Assembly (NCBI RefSeq): GCF_004016505.1
Contig: NZ_SACR01000002.1
Location: 744,001 to 808,000 of the forward strand
DNA: 64,000 bases
Source: Rubrivivax rivuli
GTDB lineage: Bacteria; Pseudomonadota; Gammaproteobacteria; Burkholderiales; Burkholderiaceae_C
Reading direction: 5' to 3'
A program made the translations under genes and the position numbers. The notes below the pieces were generated by a model that had not been told where the DNA came from, made no database searches, and saw only the letters and a program-made list of their open reading frames with translations. This document shows, one piece after another, positions 48,873 to 57,659 of this stretch (the stretch's first letter is position 1; each line of letters begins with the position of its first letter).

Positions 48873-49649
48873 ATGGACACCCGCCCCGTCGTGCTGGTGA
48901 CCGGCGCCGCCCAGCGCATCGGTCGCGAGATCAGTCTGCACCTGGCCACGCACGGCTGGCGCGTGGCCGTGCACTACCGCAGCTCGGCCGCCGCCGCGGT
49001 GCAGACCGTGGCCGCCATTCGCGAGGCCGGCGGCGTGGCGATGTCCTTCGCCGCCGACCTGGCCGTGGAAGCCGACTGCGAAGCCCTGCTGCCGGCGGTG
49101 CACCAGGCCTTCGGCCGGGTGGACGCCGTGGTGAACAACGCCTCGCTCTTCGAGTACGACGACGTCGCCAGCTTCAGCGCCGCGCGCATGGAAGCGCACT
49201 GGCGCGCGAACACCCTGCCCGCCATCGTGCTGGCACGCGCTCTGCATGGCCTGCTGGGCGAGGCAGCCCAAGGCTGTGTGATCAACATCCTCGACCAGAA
49301 ACTCTGGAACCCCAACCCCGACTACCTCAGCTACACGCTGAGCAAGGCCGCGCTGGAAGCCGCCAACACGCTGCTGGCGCAGGCGCTGGCGCCGCGCGTG
49401 CGCGTGTGCGGCGTGGCGCCGGGCGTGACGCTGCTTTCGGGCGAGATGAGCGGCGATGAATTCAGCGCCTCGCACACCATGACGCCGCTGGGCCGCAGTT
49501 CCACGCCGGCCGACGTGGCGCGCGCCGTGCACTACCTGCTGGAGGCGCCCGCCGTCACCGGCACCACCTTGCTGGTCGATGGCGGCCAGCACCTGCAGGC
49601 CCAGGCGCGGGACGTGATGTTCCTGGCCCGAGACAAGAAAGACACCTGA
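48873..49649 (+). CDS. Short-chain dehydrogenase, pteridine reductase (FolM-like)
   Basis: A 258-residue SDR. The NADP motif VTGAAQRIGREISLHL with VHYRSS fits pteridine reductase/FolM, as do NNASLF and the active site YLSYTLSKAAL (Tyr-x3-Lys). FolM reduces dihydromonapterin or dihydrofolate. Its stop shares a base with the folB start (TGATG), so a pterin role is supported by context. Confidence 0.88.
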   Translation: MDTRPVVLVTGAAQRIGREISLHLATHGWRVAVHYRSSAAAAVQTVAAIREAGGVAMSFAADLAVEADCEALLPAVHQAFGRVDAVVNNASLFEYDDVASFSAARMEAHWRANTLPAIVLARALHGLLGEAAQGCVINILDQKLWNPNPDYLSYTLSKAALEAANTLLAQALAPRVRVCGVAPGVTLLSGEMSGDEFSASHTMTPLGRSSTPADVARAVHYLLEAPAVTGTTLLVDGGQHLQAQARDVMFLARDKKDT

Positions 49650-50044
49650 TGCAAAGCCTGCTGAACCACCCGAGCCTGATGGACTGCCGCCGGCTCTTCC
49701 TGCGCGACTACGCCGTCTGGATCAACATCGGCGTGCACGACTTCGAGAAGAAGGGCGAGCAGCGCGTGCTGATCAACGTCGACCTCTACATCCCGCTGGC
49801 GCTGTCCACGCCCACGCAGGACAAGCTGGACGAGGTGGTCGACTACGACTTCATCCGCCGCAGCGTGATGGAGCGCGTCTCCAAGGGCCACATCCACCTG
49901 CAGGAAACCTTGGCCGACGACGTGCTGGCGCTGATGCTGGCCCACCCCCGCGTGCGGGCCGCGCGCGTGTCCACCGCCAAGCCCGACGTTTACCCCGATT
50001 GCGAGGCCGTGGGCGTGGAAGTCTTCGGCATGAAGGAACAGTGA
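49649..50044 (+). CDS. folB: Dihydroneopterin aldolase
   Basis: A 131-residue folate-pathway enzyme releasing glycolaldehyde from dihydroneopterin. The pattern [35 protein letters not shown] and [12 protein letters not shown], with a C-terminal [18 protein letters not shown], is that of FolB. It is coupled to the upstream pteridine reductase and followed 2 bases later by ttcA. Confidence 0.92.
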   Translation: MQSLLNHPSLMDCRRLFLRDYAVWINIGVHDFEKKGEQRVLINVDLYIPLALSTPTQDKLDEVVDYDFIRRSVMERVSKGHIHLQETLADDVLALMLAHPRVRAARVSTAKPDVYPDCEAVGVEVFGMKEQ

Positions 50045-50045
50045 G

Positions 50046-50981
50046 ATGAACGCCACCGTCGAATTCCACCCGGCCAAGAAGCTGGCGGTGTCCATGCAGA
50101 AGCTGGGCAAGCGCCTGCACCGCCAGGTGGGCCAGGCCATCGTCGACTTCAACATGATCGAAGCCGGCGACAAGGTGATGGTCTGCCTGAGCGGCGGCAA
50201 GGACAGCTACGCGATGCTCGACATCCTGCTGAGCCTGCGCGAGCGTGCGCCCATCCACTTCGACATCGTCGCCGTCAACCTGGACCAGAAGCAGCCCGGC
50301 TTCCCGACCGAGGTGCTGCCGGCCTACCTGACGAAGCTGGGCGTGCCCTTCCACATCGAGAACCAGGACACCTACAGCATCGTCAAGAAGCTGGTGCCCG
50401 AGGGCCAGACGATGTGCAGCCTGTGCAGCCGGCTGCGCCGTGGCATCCTGTACCGCGTGGCCGGCGAGTTGGGCGCCACCAAGATCGCGCTGGGTCACCA
50501 CCGCGACGACATGGTCGTCACGCTGATGATGAACATGTTCTTCGGCGGCCGCATGAAGGGCATGCCGGCCAAGCTGGTGAGTGACAACGGCAAGCACACC
50601 GTCATCCGCCCGCTGGCCTACGTGGCCGAGACTGATCTGGAGAAGTGGGCGGTGCACCGCCAGTTCCCCATCATCCCCTGCACGCTGTGCGGCAGCCAGA
50701 GCGACCTGCAGCGAGTGCAGGTGAAGAAGATGATCCGCGAATGGGAGCGCCAGTACCCCGGCCGCACCGACAACATGCTGCGTGCGATGGCCCACGTGGT
50801 GCCTTCGCACCTGATGGACCGGAACCTCTACCCCTTCACGACGATCACACCCACCGGTGAGGCCAGCGCCGAGGGCGACATCGCTTTCGACGAAGAGCCT
50901 TGTTCAACGCCCTCAACGCCGAACCGCGTGCATCTGCACCGGGCTGGCGATGCCGAGGGCGACGACGATCTGGAGGACTGA
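50046..50981 (+). CDS. ttcA: tRNA 2-thiocytidine(32) synthetase TtcA
   Basis: A 311-residue enzyme thiolating C32 of certain tRNAs. It has the PP-loop ATPase motif [16 protein letters not shown] (SGGKDS) and the Cys pair [15 protein letters not shown] for the 4Fe-4S cluster, with a further Cys in [10 protein letters not shown]. The C-terminal 30 residues are acidic and probably disordered. Confidence 0.95.
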   Translation: MNATVEFHPAKKLAVSMQKLGKRLHRQVGQAIVDFNMIEAGDKVMVCLSGGKDSYAMLDILLSLRERAPIHFDIVAVNLDQKQPGFPTEVLPAYLTKLGVPFHIENQDTYSIVKKLVPEGQTMCSLCSRLRRGILYRVAGELGATKIALGHHRDDMVVTLMMNMFFGGRMKGMPAKLVSDNGKHTVIRPLAYVAETDLEKWAVHRQFPIIPCTLCGSQSDLQRVQVKKMIREWERQYPGRTDNMLRAMAHVVPSHLMDRNLYPFTTITPTGEASAEGDIAFDEEPCSTPSTPNRVHLHRAGDAEGDDDLED

Positions 50982-50983
50982 CC

Positions 50984-51610
50984 ATGAAGTCTCGTGTCAC
51001 CCCCGTGCAGCGCTGGCTGCAACTCGGCGCCCTGGTGATGGGCGGCCTGCTGCTCTCGGCCTGCGCCGGCCTGCGCAGCGTGAGCACCGAGGTGTCCAGC
51101 TTCGGCGAGTGGCCGGCCGACCGCAAGGCCGGCACCTACGCCTTCGAGCGCCTGCCCTCGCAGCAGGCGCTGGCCGCCGAAACCGAACTGCTGGAGAACG
51201 CCGCCCGCCCGGCGCTGGAGAAGGCCGGCTTCAAGCCCGCGGCCGAAGGCCAGCAACCCGACGTGCTGGTGCAGGTGGGCGCGCGCGACAGCCGCTACAT
51301 CGACAGCCCCTGGGACGACCCGCTGTGGTGGCGCGGTGGCTTCGGCTATTGGCGCCACGGGCCGTGGATCTCGCCGCGCTGGCAGCTCAGCCTGCGCAGC
51401 GAGTTCCCGCGTTACGAAAGCCAGGTGGGCCTGTTGCTGCGCGACCGCGCCACCGGCAAGCCGCTCTTCGAGAGCAAGGCCCTGGCCGACACCGGCAGCC
51501 GCGCCGATGCGCAGCTCTACGGCGCGCTCTTCCAGGCGGCGCTGATGGACTTTCCGAAGCTGGGCATGAACCCGCGCCGCGTGGTGGTGGAACTGCCGCC
51601 CACGCCCTGA
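50984..51610 (+). CDS. DUF4136 lipoprotein
   Basis: A 208-residue lipoprotein. The signal peptide ends in the lipobox LLSAC (Cys about residue 26). The mature part has FGEWPADRKAGTYAFERLPSQ and PDVLVQVGARDS, matching DUF4136. A Trp/Gly/Arg patch (WDDPLWWRGGFGYWRHGPW) lies mid-chain. It is probably outer-membrane anchored; function unknown. Confidence 0.87.
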   Translation: MKSRVTPVQRWLQLGALVMGGLLLSACAGLRSVSTEVSSFGEWPADRKAGTYAFERLPSQQALAAETELLENAARPALEKAGFKPAAEGQQPDVLVQVGARDSRYIDSPWDDPLWWRGGFGYWRHGPWISPRWQLSLRSEFPRYESQVGLLLRDRATGKPLFESKALADTGSRADAQLYGALFQAALMDFPKLGMNPRRVVVELPPTP

Positions 51611-51623
51611 GGCGGCGGGCGCC

Positions 51624-52958
51624 TCAGTCGCCGCAGGCCGCGTGCGTGATCGTGCGGGCCTCCAGGCGCTCTTCGACCCACGCGGCCACCTCGAACAGCC
51701 GCGCGTCCTGGCCCGGCCGCGCCACCAGCTGCAGGCCCAGCGGCAGGCCCTGGGCGTCCAGCCCGCCGGGCAGCGTGAGGCAGGGGCAACCCAGCAGCTG
51801 CCAGGGCCGGTTGAACGCCGGATCGCCCGTCTGGCGCAGGCTGCGCGGCGCGGCGCCGGGGGCGGCCGGCGTGAGCAGCACCTCGGCCTGGCCGAATAGT
51901 TCTTCGATGCGCAAGCCCGTGGCCTGCGCCGTGCTCAGCGCGGCAGCGTAGGCTGCGGCGGGCAGGGCCGCGCCTTCGTCCAGCAGGGCGCGCAAGCCGG
52001 CAGAGAGTTGCCGGCGCCGATACTGGCGCTCGGCGGCCAGGGCCATCGCGGTTTCGAACACCTGCACGGTGCGCTGGGCGTCGAAGAGCGAATCGAAACC
52101 TTCGGGCCACACGGCCAGCTGCATGGTCGCACCGGCCGCTGAGAGCCGCGCCGCCGCGTCTTCCACCATCGCGACCATGGGCGCCGACAAAGCCTGCGCC
52201 CGGGACGTGAGCGTCACGCCCAGGCGCGGGGTGGCTGCATCGCCGCCCAGCCTCGGGGCCGGGCCGGCGCCCCAGGCGCCCAGCACCCCCGAGAGCAAGG
52301 CGGCATCGGCCACGCTGCGCGCCAGCACGCCGATCTCGTCGAGCGTGTCCGAATTCGGCTTGGCCCCCGCCCGCGGCAGGCGCCGCGGCGAGGGCTTGTA
52401 ACCCACGGTGCCGCAGAATGCGGCCGGCCGGATCACCGAGCCTGCCGTCTGCGTGCCCAGCGCCAGCGGCACGAGGCCGGCGGCCACCGCCGCCGCCGAG
52501 CCGCTGGACGAGCCACCCGGCGTGTGGGCCGGCACGTGCGGGTTGCGCGTGGCGCAGGGCGTCATGTTCGCGAACTCGGTGCAGGCGGTCTTGCCCATCA
52601 CCCAGGCGCCAGCGGCACGCGCCAGCGCCACCACGGCGGCGTCGGCCTGCGGCACATGGCCGGCGTAGACGGCCGAGCCATAGGCCGTGGGCAGGCCCGC
52701 GGTGTCGATGTTGTCCTTGATGCCGAGCGGCAGACCGTGCAGTGCACCCGAGGCGCTGCCGCCGGCAGCCGCCTGATCCAGCGCGCGCGCCCGGCGGCGT
52801 GCGGCGGCCGCATCCAGGTGGGCCCAGGCGTGCAGGCGCGGCCCCAGCGCCAGCGCACGTTCGGTGAGGGCTTGCGCCAGGGTCTCGGCCTTCAGCTCGC
52901 GCGCGGCCAGCGCGCGGGCGAGGGTGGTGGCGTCGAGGGTGTGCAGGGGGGCGGTCAT
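51624..52958 (-). CDS. Amidase signature family protein
   Basis: A 444-residue amidase. The Ser-cisSer-Lys triad is visible: Lys in LPLGIKDNIDTAGLPT, the Gly/Ser-rich HTPGGSSSGSAAAVAAGLVPL, and the nucleophile in LGTQTAGSVIRPAAFCG. The substrate is unknown; GatA is unlikely without gatB/gatC neighbours. It starts 7 bases after ubiX on the same strand. The frame open to 52991 overlaps ubiX and is not used. Confidence 0.9.
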   Translation of the reverse strand: MTAPLHTLDATTLARALAARELKAETLAQALTERALALGPRLHAWAHLDAAAARRRARALDQAAAGGSASGALHGLPLGIKDNIDTAGLPTAYGSAVYAGHVPQADAAVVALARAAGAWVMGKTACTEFANMTPCATRNPHVPAHTPGGSSSGSAAAVAAGLVPLALGTQTAGSVIRPAAFCGTVGYKPSPRRLPRAGAKPNSDTLDEIGVLARSVADAALLSGVLGAWGAGPAPRLGGDAATPRLGVTLTSRAQALSAPMVAMVEDAAARLSAAGATMQLAVWPEGFDSLFDAQRTVQVFETAMALAAERQYRRRQLSAGLRALLDEGAALPAAAYAAALSTAQATGLRIEELFGQAEVLLTPAAPGAAPRSLRQTGDPAFNRPWQLLGCPCLTLPGGLDAQGLPLGLQLVARPGQDARLFEVAAWVEERLEARTITHAACGD

Positions 52959-52965
52959 GGGTGCC

Positions 52966-53607
52966 TCAGAGGTCGTCGTCCGCGGCACCATCTTCGCCGC
53001 GCGGGCGGCCGCGCTGCCCGCCGTCCCAGCGCTTGACGGCGGCGCTGTCCAGGTCGAAGAGATCGAGCGCGCGGCCCACGGTCTGGTCGACGATGTCCTG
53101 CACCGTGGCGGGCCGCTGATAGAAAGCCGGCACCGGCGGCATGATCACCGCGCCGTTGCGCGTGGCCTGGTCCATCAGCGCGATGTGGCCGGCGTGCAGC
53201 GGGGTCTCGCGCAGCAGCAGCACCACGCGGCGGCGCTCCTTCAGGCAGACGTCGGCCGCGCGCACGACGAGTTCGTCGTTGTAGCAATGGGCGATGCCGC
53301 TGAGCGTCTTGATCGAGCAGGGCGCCACCAGCATGCCCAGGGTGCGGAACGAGCCCGAGGACACCGTCGCGCCGATGTCGCGCGGGCTGTGCACCACGTC
53401 GGCCAGGGCGCGCACGTCGGCAGCGCTGTGGTCGGTTTCTTCGGCGAGCGTGCGCGCGCCCGAGGGCGTGAGGATGAGGTGGGTCTCGATGCCGCCCATC
53501 TCGCGCAGCAACTGCAGGGCGCGCACGCCGTAGATCGCGCCCGAGGCGCCGGTGATGGCGACGATCAAGCGGCGGGGCGAAGAAGGTGGCGGTGCAGCAG
53601 GCTTCAT
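52966..53607 (-). CDS. ubiX: Flavin prenyltransferase UbiX
   Basis: A 213-residue enzyme making the prenylated FMN used by UbiD decarboxylases, here most likely for ubiquinone synthesis. Signatures are IVAITGASGAIYGVRALQLL, SSGSFRTLGMLVAPCSIKTLSGIAHCYNDELVVRAADVCLKERR and MPPVPAFYQRP. The start at 53607 (MKPAAPPP) is preferred over 53667. It is divergent from a methyltransferase gene. Confidence 0.95.
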   Translation of the reverse strand: MKPAAPPPSSPRRLIVAITGASGAIYGVRALQLLREMGGIETHLILTPSGARTLAEETDHSAADVRALADVVHSPRDIGATVSSGSFRTLGMLVAPCSIKTLSGIAHCYNDELVVRAADVCLKERRRVVLLLRETPLHAGHIALMDQATRNGAVIMPPVPAFYQRPATVQDIVDQTVGRALDLFDLDSAAVKRWDGGQRGRPRGEDGAADDDL

Positions 53608-53684
53608 CGCGCGATTGTCCTGCCCAATGGCTGTCATCATCGGCGGCACCCCCAGTTCTCCCGACACCGCCGCGAGCCTTTTGC

Positions 53685-54509
53685 ATGAACCTCCGCAAGT
53701 TGCTGCGCCCGCCGCAGCCCCGCCTGCCGCTGACCGGCCATGAGCCCAGCCCGGTTCCCGTGCCGGCCGTGGACCGGCTGCGCGACGACGACCTGCAGCA
53801 GCTCAACAGCCTGCTGAAGTGGAACTGCTACACGGTGGACAGCCGGGGCCGGCGCTTCGGCGATTGCGCCCGTGCGGGCAAGCGCGAACTGCCACAGCCC
53901 ATCCCTGACCGCCGCATCGCGCTGTTCGACCAGGCCTGCGGCCTGACCGGCCGCAGTGTGCTGGAGGTCGGCTGCTTCGAAGGCGTGCACACGATCGGCC
54001 TGGCCCAGGCCGGCGCCCAGGTCACGGCGGTGGACGCGCGCATGGAAAACGTCGTCAAGACGATGCTGCGCTGCCAGTTCTACGGCGTGGTGCCCGATGT
54101 GCGCCGCTGCGACTTGGAAGTGCAGGCCGAACTGGAAAGCCTGCCCGACGTGGACCTGCTGCACCACGTCGGCGTGCTGTACCACCTGGTCGACCCGGTG
54201 CGGCACCTGCAGGCGCTGGCGCCAAAGGTGCGCCGGGGCTTGATGCTCGACACCCACGTGGCAACGGCAGAGACGGCGCGGCACATGCTGCTCAGCGGCG
54301 GGCGCCAGTGGCGCTGCCAGCGGTATGCCGAAGGCGGCGTCGGCGAGGTCTTCTCGGGCATGTACGACCACGCCGCGTGGCTGGTGCTGGACGACCTGCT
54401 GCAACTGCTGGTGGAGCTGGGCTTCGCGCAGACCCGGGTGCACGAGCACCGCGACGAGCGCAACGGCCCCCGGGTGCTGATCTTCGCCGAGCGCGGGCTG
54501 CCAGCCTAG
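53685..54509 (+). CDS. Class I SAM-dependent methyltransferase
   Basis: A 274-residue methyltransferase. Motif I is VLEVGCFEGVHTIGLAQAG (about 90-110), and acidic motif II is VTAVDAR. LLHHVGVLYHLVDPVRHL resembles the HxGxxYH block of DUF1698/CmoB-like enzymes. Substrate unknown. The N-terminal Pro-rich 25 residues are not a signal peptide. Confidence 0.8.
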   Translation: MNLRKLLRPPQPRLPLTGHEPSPVPVPAVDRLRDDDLQQLNSLLKWNCYTVDSRGRRFGDCARAGKRELPQPIPDRRIALFDQACGLTGRSVLEVGCFEGVHTIGLAQAGAQVTAVDARMENVVKTMLRCQFYGVVPDVRRCDLEVQAELESLPDVDLLHHVGVLYHLVDPVRHLQALAPKVRRGLMLDTHVATAETARHMLLSGGRQWRCQRYAEGGVGEVFSGMYDHAAWLVLDDLLQLLVELGFAQTRVHEHRDERNGPRVLIFAERGLPA

Positions 54510-54587
54510 GATGTTTGCGCACACTCTCGCCTTTAACTCGAATTTTTCAGCGATCGCCAGGCATCCTTCTGCTGGCAGGGTTCGATA

Positions 54588-54614
54588 TCAGCACTCCCCC
54601 ACGGAGAGTGCTAA
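54588..54614. promoter_or_regulatory. CIRCE operator (HrcA site) upstream of rpoH
   Basis: tcAGCACTC (54588-54596), nine bases, then GAGTGCTAA (54606-54614) matches the CIRCE consensus TTAGCACTC-N9-GAGTGCTAA with one mismatch in the left arm. It lies 40 bases before the rpoH ATG. HrcA should therefore repress rpoH, a link previously proposed for betaproteobacteria. Confidence 0.88.
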
Positions 54615-54654
54615 TATTTGCGGAACCTCATCCCTCCCTGGGAGTCAGAGCCGC

Positions 54655-55575
54655 ATGAACATCACCGCCGCCACCGCTGTCACCGTCCGCGACCCCTGGT
54701 CCCTGGTGCCCTCGCTGGGCAACCTGGATGCCTATGTGTCGGCCGTCAACCGCATGCCGATGCTCACGCCGACGGAAGAGACCGAGCTCGCCCGCGCATT
54801 GCGCGACAAGGGCGACGTGCAGGCCGCCGGCCGCCTGGTGCTGAGTCATCTGCGCCTGGTGGTGAGCATCTCGCGCCAGTACCTGGGCTACGGCCTGCCG
54901 CAGGGCGACCTGATCCAGGAAGGCAACGTCGGCCTGATGAAGGCCGTCAAGCGCTTCGACCCCGAGCAGGGCGTGCGGCTGGTCAGCTACGCCATGCACT
55001 GGATCAAGGCCGAGATCCACGAGTACATCCTGAAGAACTGGCGCATGGTGAAGGTGGCCACCACCAAGGCCCAGCGCAAGCTGTTCTTCAACCTGCGCTC
55101 GATGAAGCAGGGCATGAAGGGCGAAGCCGCCGACGCCGACACGCACCGCAACACGCTCACGCCGGCCGAAGTGGCCAGCGTGGCGCGCGAGCTCAACGTC
55201 AAGGCCGACGAGGTGGTGGAGATGGAGATGCGCCTGTCGGGCGGTGACGTGGCGCTGGAGCCGCAAACCGACGATGGCGAAGAGAGCTACGCCCCCATCG
55301 CCTATCTGGCCGACGACAGCCAGGAACCCACCCGCGTCATCGAGGCGCGCAGCCGCGACTGGCTCGCCGGCGACGGCATCGCCCAAGCGCTGAACGCGCT
55401 GGACGAGCGCAGCCGCCGCATCGTCGAAGAGCGCTGGCTCAAGGTCAACGATGACAGCTCCGGCGGCATGACGCTGCACGAGCTGGCCGCCGAGTACGGT
55501 GTCAGCGCCGAGCGCATCCGCCAGATCGAAGTGGCGGCGATGAAGAAGATGCGCAAGGCGCTCGTGCCGGCCTGA
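54655..55575 (+). CDS. rpoH: Heat-shock sigma factor RpoH
   Basis: A 306-residue sigma-32 factor. Region 2 is SHLRLVVSISRQYLGYGLPQGDLIQEGNVGLMKAVKRFDPEQGVRLVSYAMHWIKAEI. The RpoH box QRKLFFNLR sits at about residue 140. Region 4 ends ERIRQIEVAAMKKMRKAL. The start at 54655 follows GGGAG. The frame is open back to 54511 but crosses the CIRCE operator. It directs transcription of chaperone and protease genes. Confidence 0.96.
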   Translation: MNITAATAVTVRDPWSLVPSLGNLDAYVSAVNRMPMLTPTEETELARALRDKGDVQAAGRLVLSHLRLVVSISRQYLGYGLPQGDLIQEGNVGLMKAVKRFDPEQGVRLVSYAMHWIKAEIHEYILKNWRMVKVATTKAQRKLFFNLRSMKQGMKGEAADADTHRNTLTPAEVASVARELNVKADEVVEMEMRLSGGDVALEPQTDDGEESYAPIAYLADDSQEPTRVIEARSRDWLAGDGIAQALNALDERSRRIVEERWLKVNDDSSGGMTLHELAAEYGVSAERIRQIEVAAMKKMRKALVPA

Positions 55576-55598
55576 TCACACCGCCTGGGCCGGCAACG

Positions 55599-56120
55599 AT
55601 GTTGACCCCAGCGCTGGCGCAATCGCTGCACGTGCTGGGCATCACGCCGACCCTGCTGCAAGCCCGCGGCCTGCAGCCCTGCGCCGAGGCCACGCAACTC
55701 ACGTTGGCGGAGATCGGGCCCGAAGGCCGCGAGTTCCTGCTGGAACCGGGCGCCGCGCAGGCTTGGCAAACGATGAAGGCAGCCGCCTCGCGCGACGGCG
55801 TGGCGATGTGCCTGGTCTCGGCCTTCCGCAGCGTGGGCCGCCAAACGGAGATCCTGCGCGACAAGCTGGCTGCAGGCGTGAGCATCGAAGAAGCCCTGCG
55901 GTGGGTGGCCCCGCCGGGCTACAGCGAACACCACAGCGGCCGCGCCATCGACATCGGCGTGCCCGGCGAACCTGCGCTGGAGGAATGCTTCGAGACCACC
56001 GAGGCCTTCGCTTGGCTGCAGGCGCACGCCGCGTCGCATGGCTTCAGCCTGTCCTACCCGCGCGGCAACACCTCAGGCTACGGCTACGAGCCCTGGCACT
56101 GGTGCTTCCAGGCGCGTTGA
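55599..56120 (+). CDS. M15-family D-alanyl-D-alanine carboxypeptidase-like protein
   Basis: A 173-residue VanY/M15B-type metallopeptidase. Zinc motif EHHSGRAIDIG (SxHxxGxAxD) and the C-terminal GYEPWHWCF (catalytic Glu and third ligand) are intact; VSAFRSVGRQTEIL is the substrate block. There is no signal peptide, so it may act in the cytoplasm, for instance in muropeptide recycling, or need another route out. It follows rpoH by 23 bases. Confidence 0.85.
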   Translation: MLTPALAQSLHVLGITPTLLQARGLQPCAEATQLTLAEIGPEGREFLLEPGAAQAWQTMKAAASRDGVAMCLVSAFRSVGRQTEILRDKLAAGVSIEEALRWVAPPGYSEHHSGRAIDIGVPGEPALEECFETTEAFAWLQAHAASHGFSLSYPRGNTSGYGYEPWHWCFQAR

Positions 56121-56148
56121 GCGCGCATCCAAACGCTCGGCAAGGGCT

Positions 56149-56751
56149 TCAGGCCGTCTGCTTCAGCAGGATCTGCAGGTCGTGCTTCAGGGCCTCGGCG
56201 CCCGCGCCGTAGCGCGTGAAGAGCCGCACCTTGCCCTGGGCGTCGAAGATGTAGCTGCCGGCGGTGTGGTCCAGGGTGTAGCCACCCTCGGTCTTGCCAG
56301 GCACCTTTGCGTAGAACACCTTGAAGCGCTTGGCCATGGCCTTGGTTTCTTCGGGTGTACCACGCAGGGCAATGAAGTCCGGGCTGAAGTTCTGCACGTA
56401 GGCCTTCAGCACCTCGGGCGTGTCGCGTTCGGGGTCGATGCTGACGAAGACACCCTGCACCTTCGCGCCATCGGCGCCCAACGCCTGCTTCACCTGCGCG
56501 AGTTCGAGCATGGTCGTGGGGCACACATCGGGGCACTGCGTGAAGCCGAAGAACACCACCGTCAACTTGCCCTTGAACTCGCTGATGTGGCGGCGCTTGC
56601 CCTCGGTGTCGGGCAGGTCGAGGTCTTGAGCGTAGTCGGCACCGGTGATGTCCACCGCCTTGAAGGAAAGCGGTGCTGCGGCCTGGTCACAAGCGCCCAG
56701 CACAGGCGCCAGGGCTGCGGCGGTGATCAGGCGACGGCGCGAGACAGCCAT
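56149..56751 (-). CDS. SCO1/SenC copper chaperone for cytochrome oxidase
   Basis: A 200-residue thioredoxin-fold lipoprotein-like protein. The signal region has lipobox LGACDQ. The copper site is CPDVCP (CxxxC) with the distal His in [14 protein letters not shown] proteins deliver copper to the CuA centre of subunit II. Its start at 56751 overlaps the 3' end of ctaB by 25 bases. It is the last gene of the oxidase assembly unit. Confidence 0.95.
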   Translation of the reverse strand: MAVSRRRLITAAALAPVLGACDQAAAPLSFKAVDITGADYAQDLDLPDTEGKRRHISEFKGKLTVVFFGFTQCPDVCPTTMLELAQVKQALGADGAKVQGVFVSIDPERDTPEVLKAYVQNFSPDFIALRGTPEETKAMAKRFKVFYAKVPGKTEGGYTLDHTAGSYIFDAQGKVRLFTRYGAGAEALKHDLQILLKQTA

Positions 56752-57644
56752 GGGTTCACGTAGTGATCGACCAGCAGCGCGGCAAACAGCAGCGACAGGT
56801 GCCAAATCGAGAAACGGAAGGTCTTGCGGGCCAGCGCGTCGCTGTACTCGCGCCAGAGTTGCCAGGCGTAGGCGATGAAGCCGACCCCCAGCACCAAGGC
56901 CGCCGCCAGATAGAGCCAGCCGCTCATGCCGTAGACGAAGGGCAGCAGCGTTGCCGCGAACAGCACCAGCGTGTAAAGCAGCACCTGCAGACGCGTGAAC
57001 TCCGAGCCGTGCGTGATGGGCAGCATCGGCAGGCCGGCCTTGCGGTAGTCCTCCACCCGGTACAAGGCCAGCGCCCAGAAGTGCGGCGGTGTCCACAGGA
57101 AGATGATCAGGCAAAGCATCAGCGCTTCGGGGCCCACGTCGCCCGTCATCGCCGCCCAGCCCAGCACCGGTGGCATCGCCCCACTGGCGCCACCGATCAC
57201 GATGTTCTGCGGCGTCAGCGGCTTGAGCACCACGGTGTAGACCACCGCGTAACCCACGAAGGTGGCGAAGGTCAGCCACATCGTCAGCGGGTTGACCCAG
57301 ATGTAGAGGATCGCGCTGCCGGCTGCACACAGCACCGCCGAAAACGCCAGCGTATACGGCGTGGTGAGCTCACCTTTGGCCGTGGGGCGCCAGGCGGTGC
57401 GCTGCATGCGGCGGTCGATCTGCTGTTCGACCAGGCAGTTGAAGGCCGCTGCCGCGCTGGCCACCAGCCAGATGCCGAGCACGGCCGCACCGGCCAGGCG
57501 CCAGTCCGGCAGGCCGGGCTGCGCCAGCAGCACCCCGATGAGCGCGCAGAACACGATGAGCTGCACCACGCGCGGCTTGGTCAGCGCGTAGAACTGGGCC
57601 CAGCGTGAACTGGTGGGCCGGGGGGCGGCAAGGGTCTCACTCAT
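56727..57644 (-). CDS. ctaB: Protoheme IX farnesyltransferase (haem O synthase)
   Basis: A 305-residue UbiA-family membrane enzyme adding farnesyl to haem B. The Asp-rich prenyl-binding motif is [20 protein letters not shown] (D at IDRRM), followed by [16 protein letters not shown] and [10 protein letters not shown]. Nine hydrophobic segments are visible. The start is the ATG at 57644. It is placed after ctaA, so haem B to O to A steps are adjacent. Confidence 0.96.
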   Translation of the reverse strand: MSETLAAPRPTSSRWAQFYALTKPRVVQLIVFCALIGVLLAQPGLPDWRLAGAAVLGIWLVASAAAAFNCLVEQQIDRRMQRTAWRPTAKGELTTPYTLAFSAVLCAAGSAILYIWVNPLTMWLTFATFVGYAVVYTVVLKPLTPQNIVIGGASGAMPPVLGWAAMTGDVGPEALMLCLIIFLWTPPHFWALALYRVEDYRKAGLPMLPITHGSEFTRLQVLLYTLVLFAATLLPFVYGMSGWLYLAAALVLGVGFIAYAWQLWREYSDALARKTFRFSIWHLSLLFAALLVDHYVNPWLSRAVA

Positions 57645-57659
57645 GGGCAACCGCGCATT

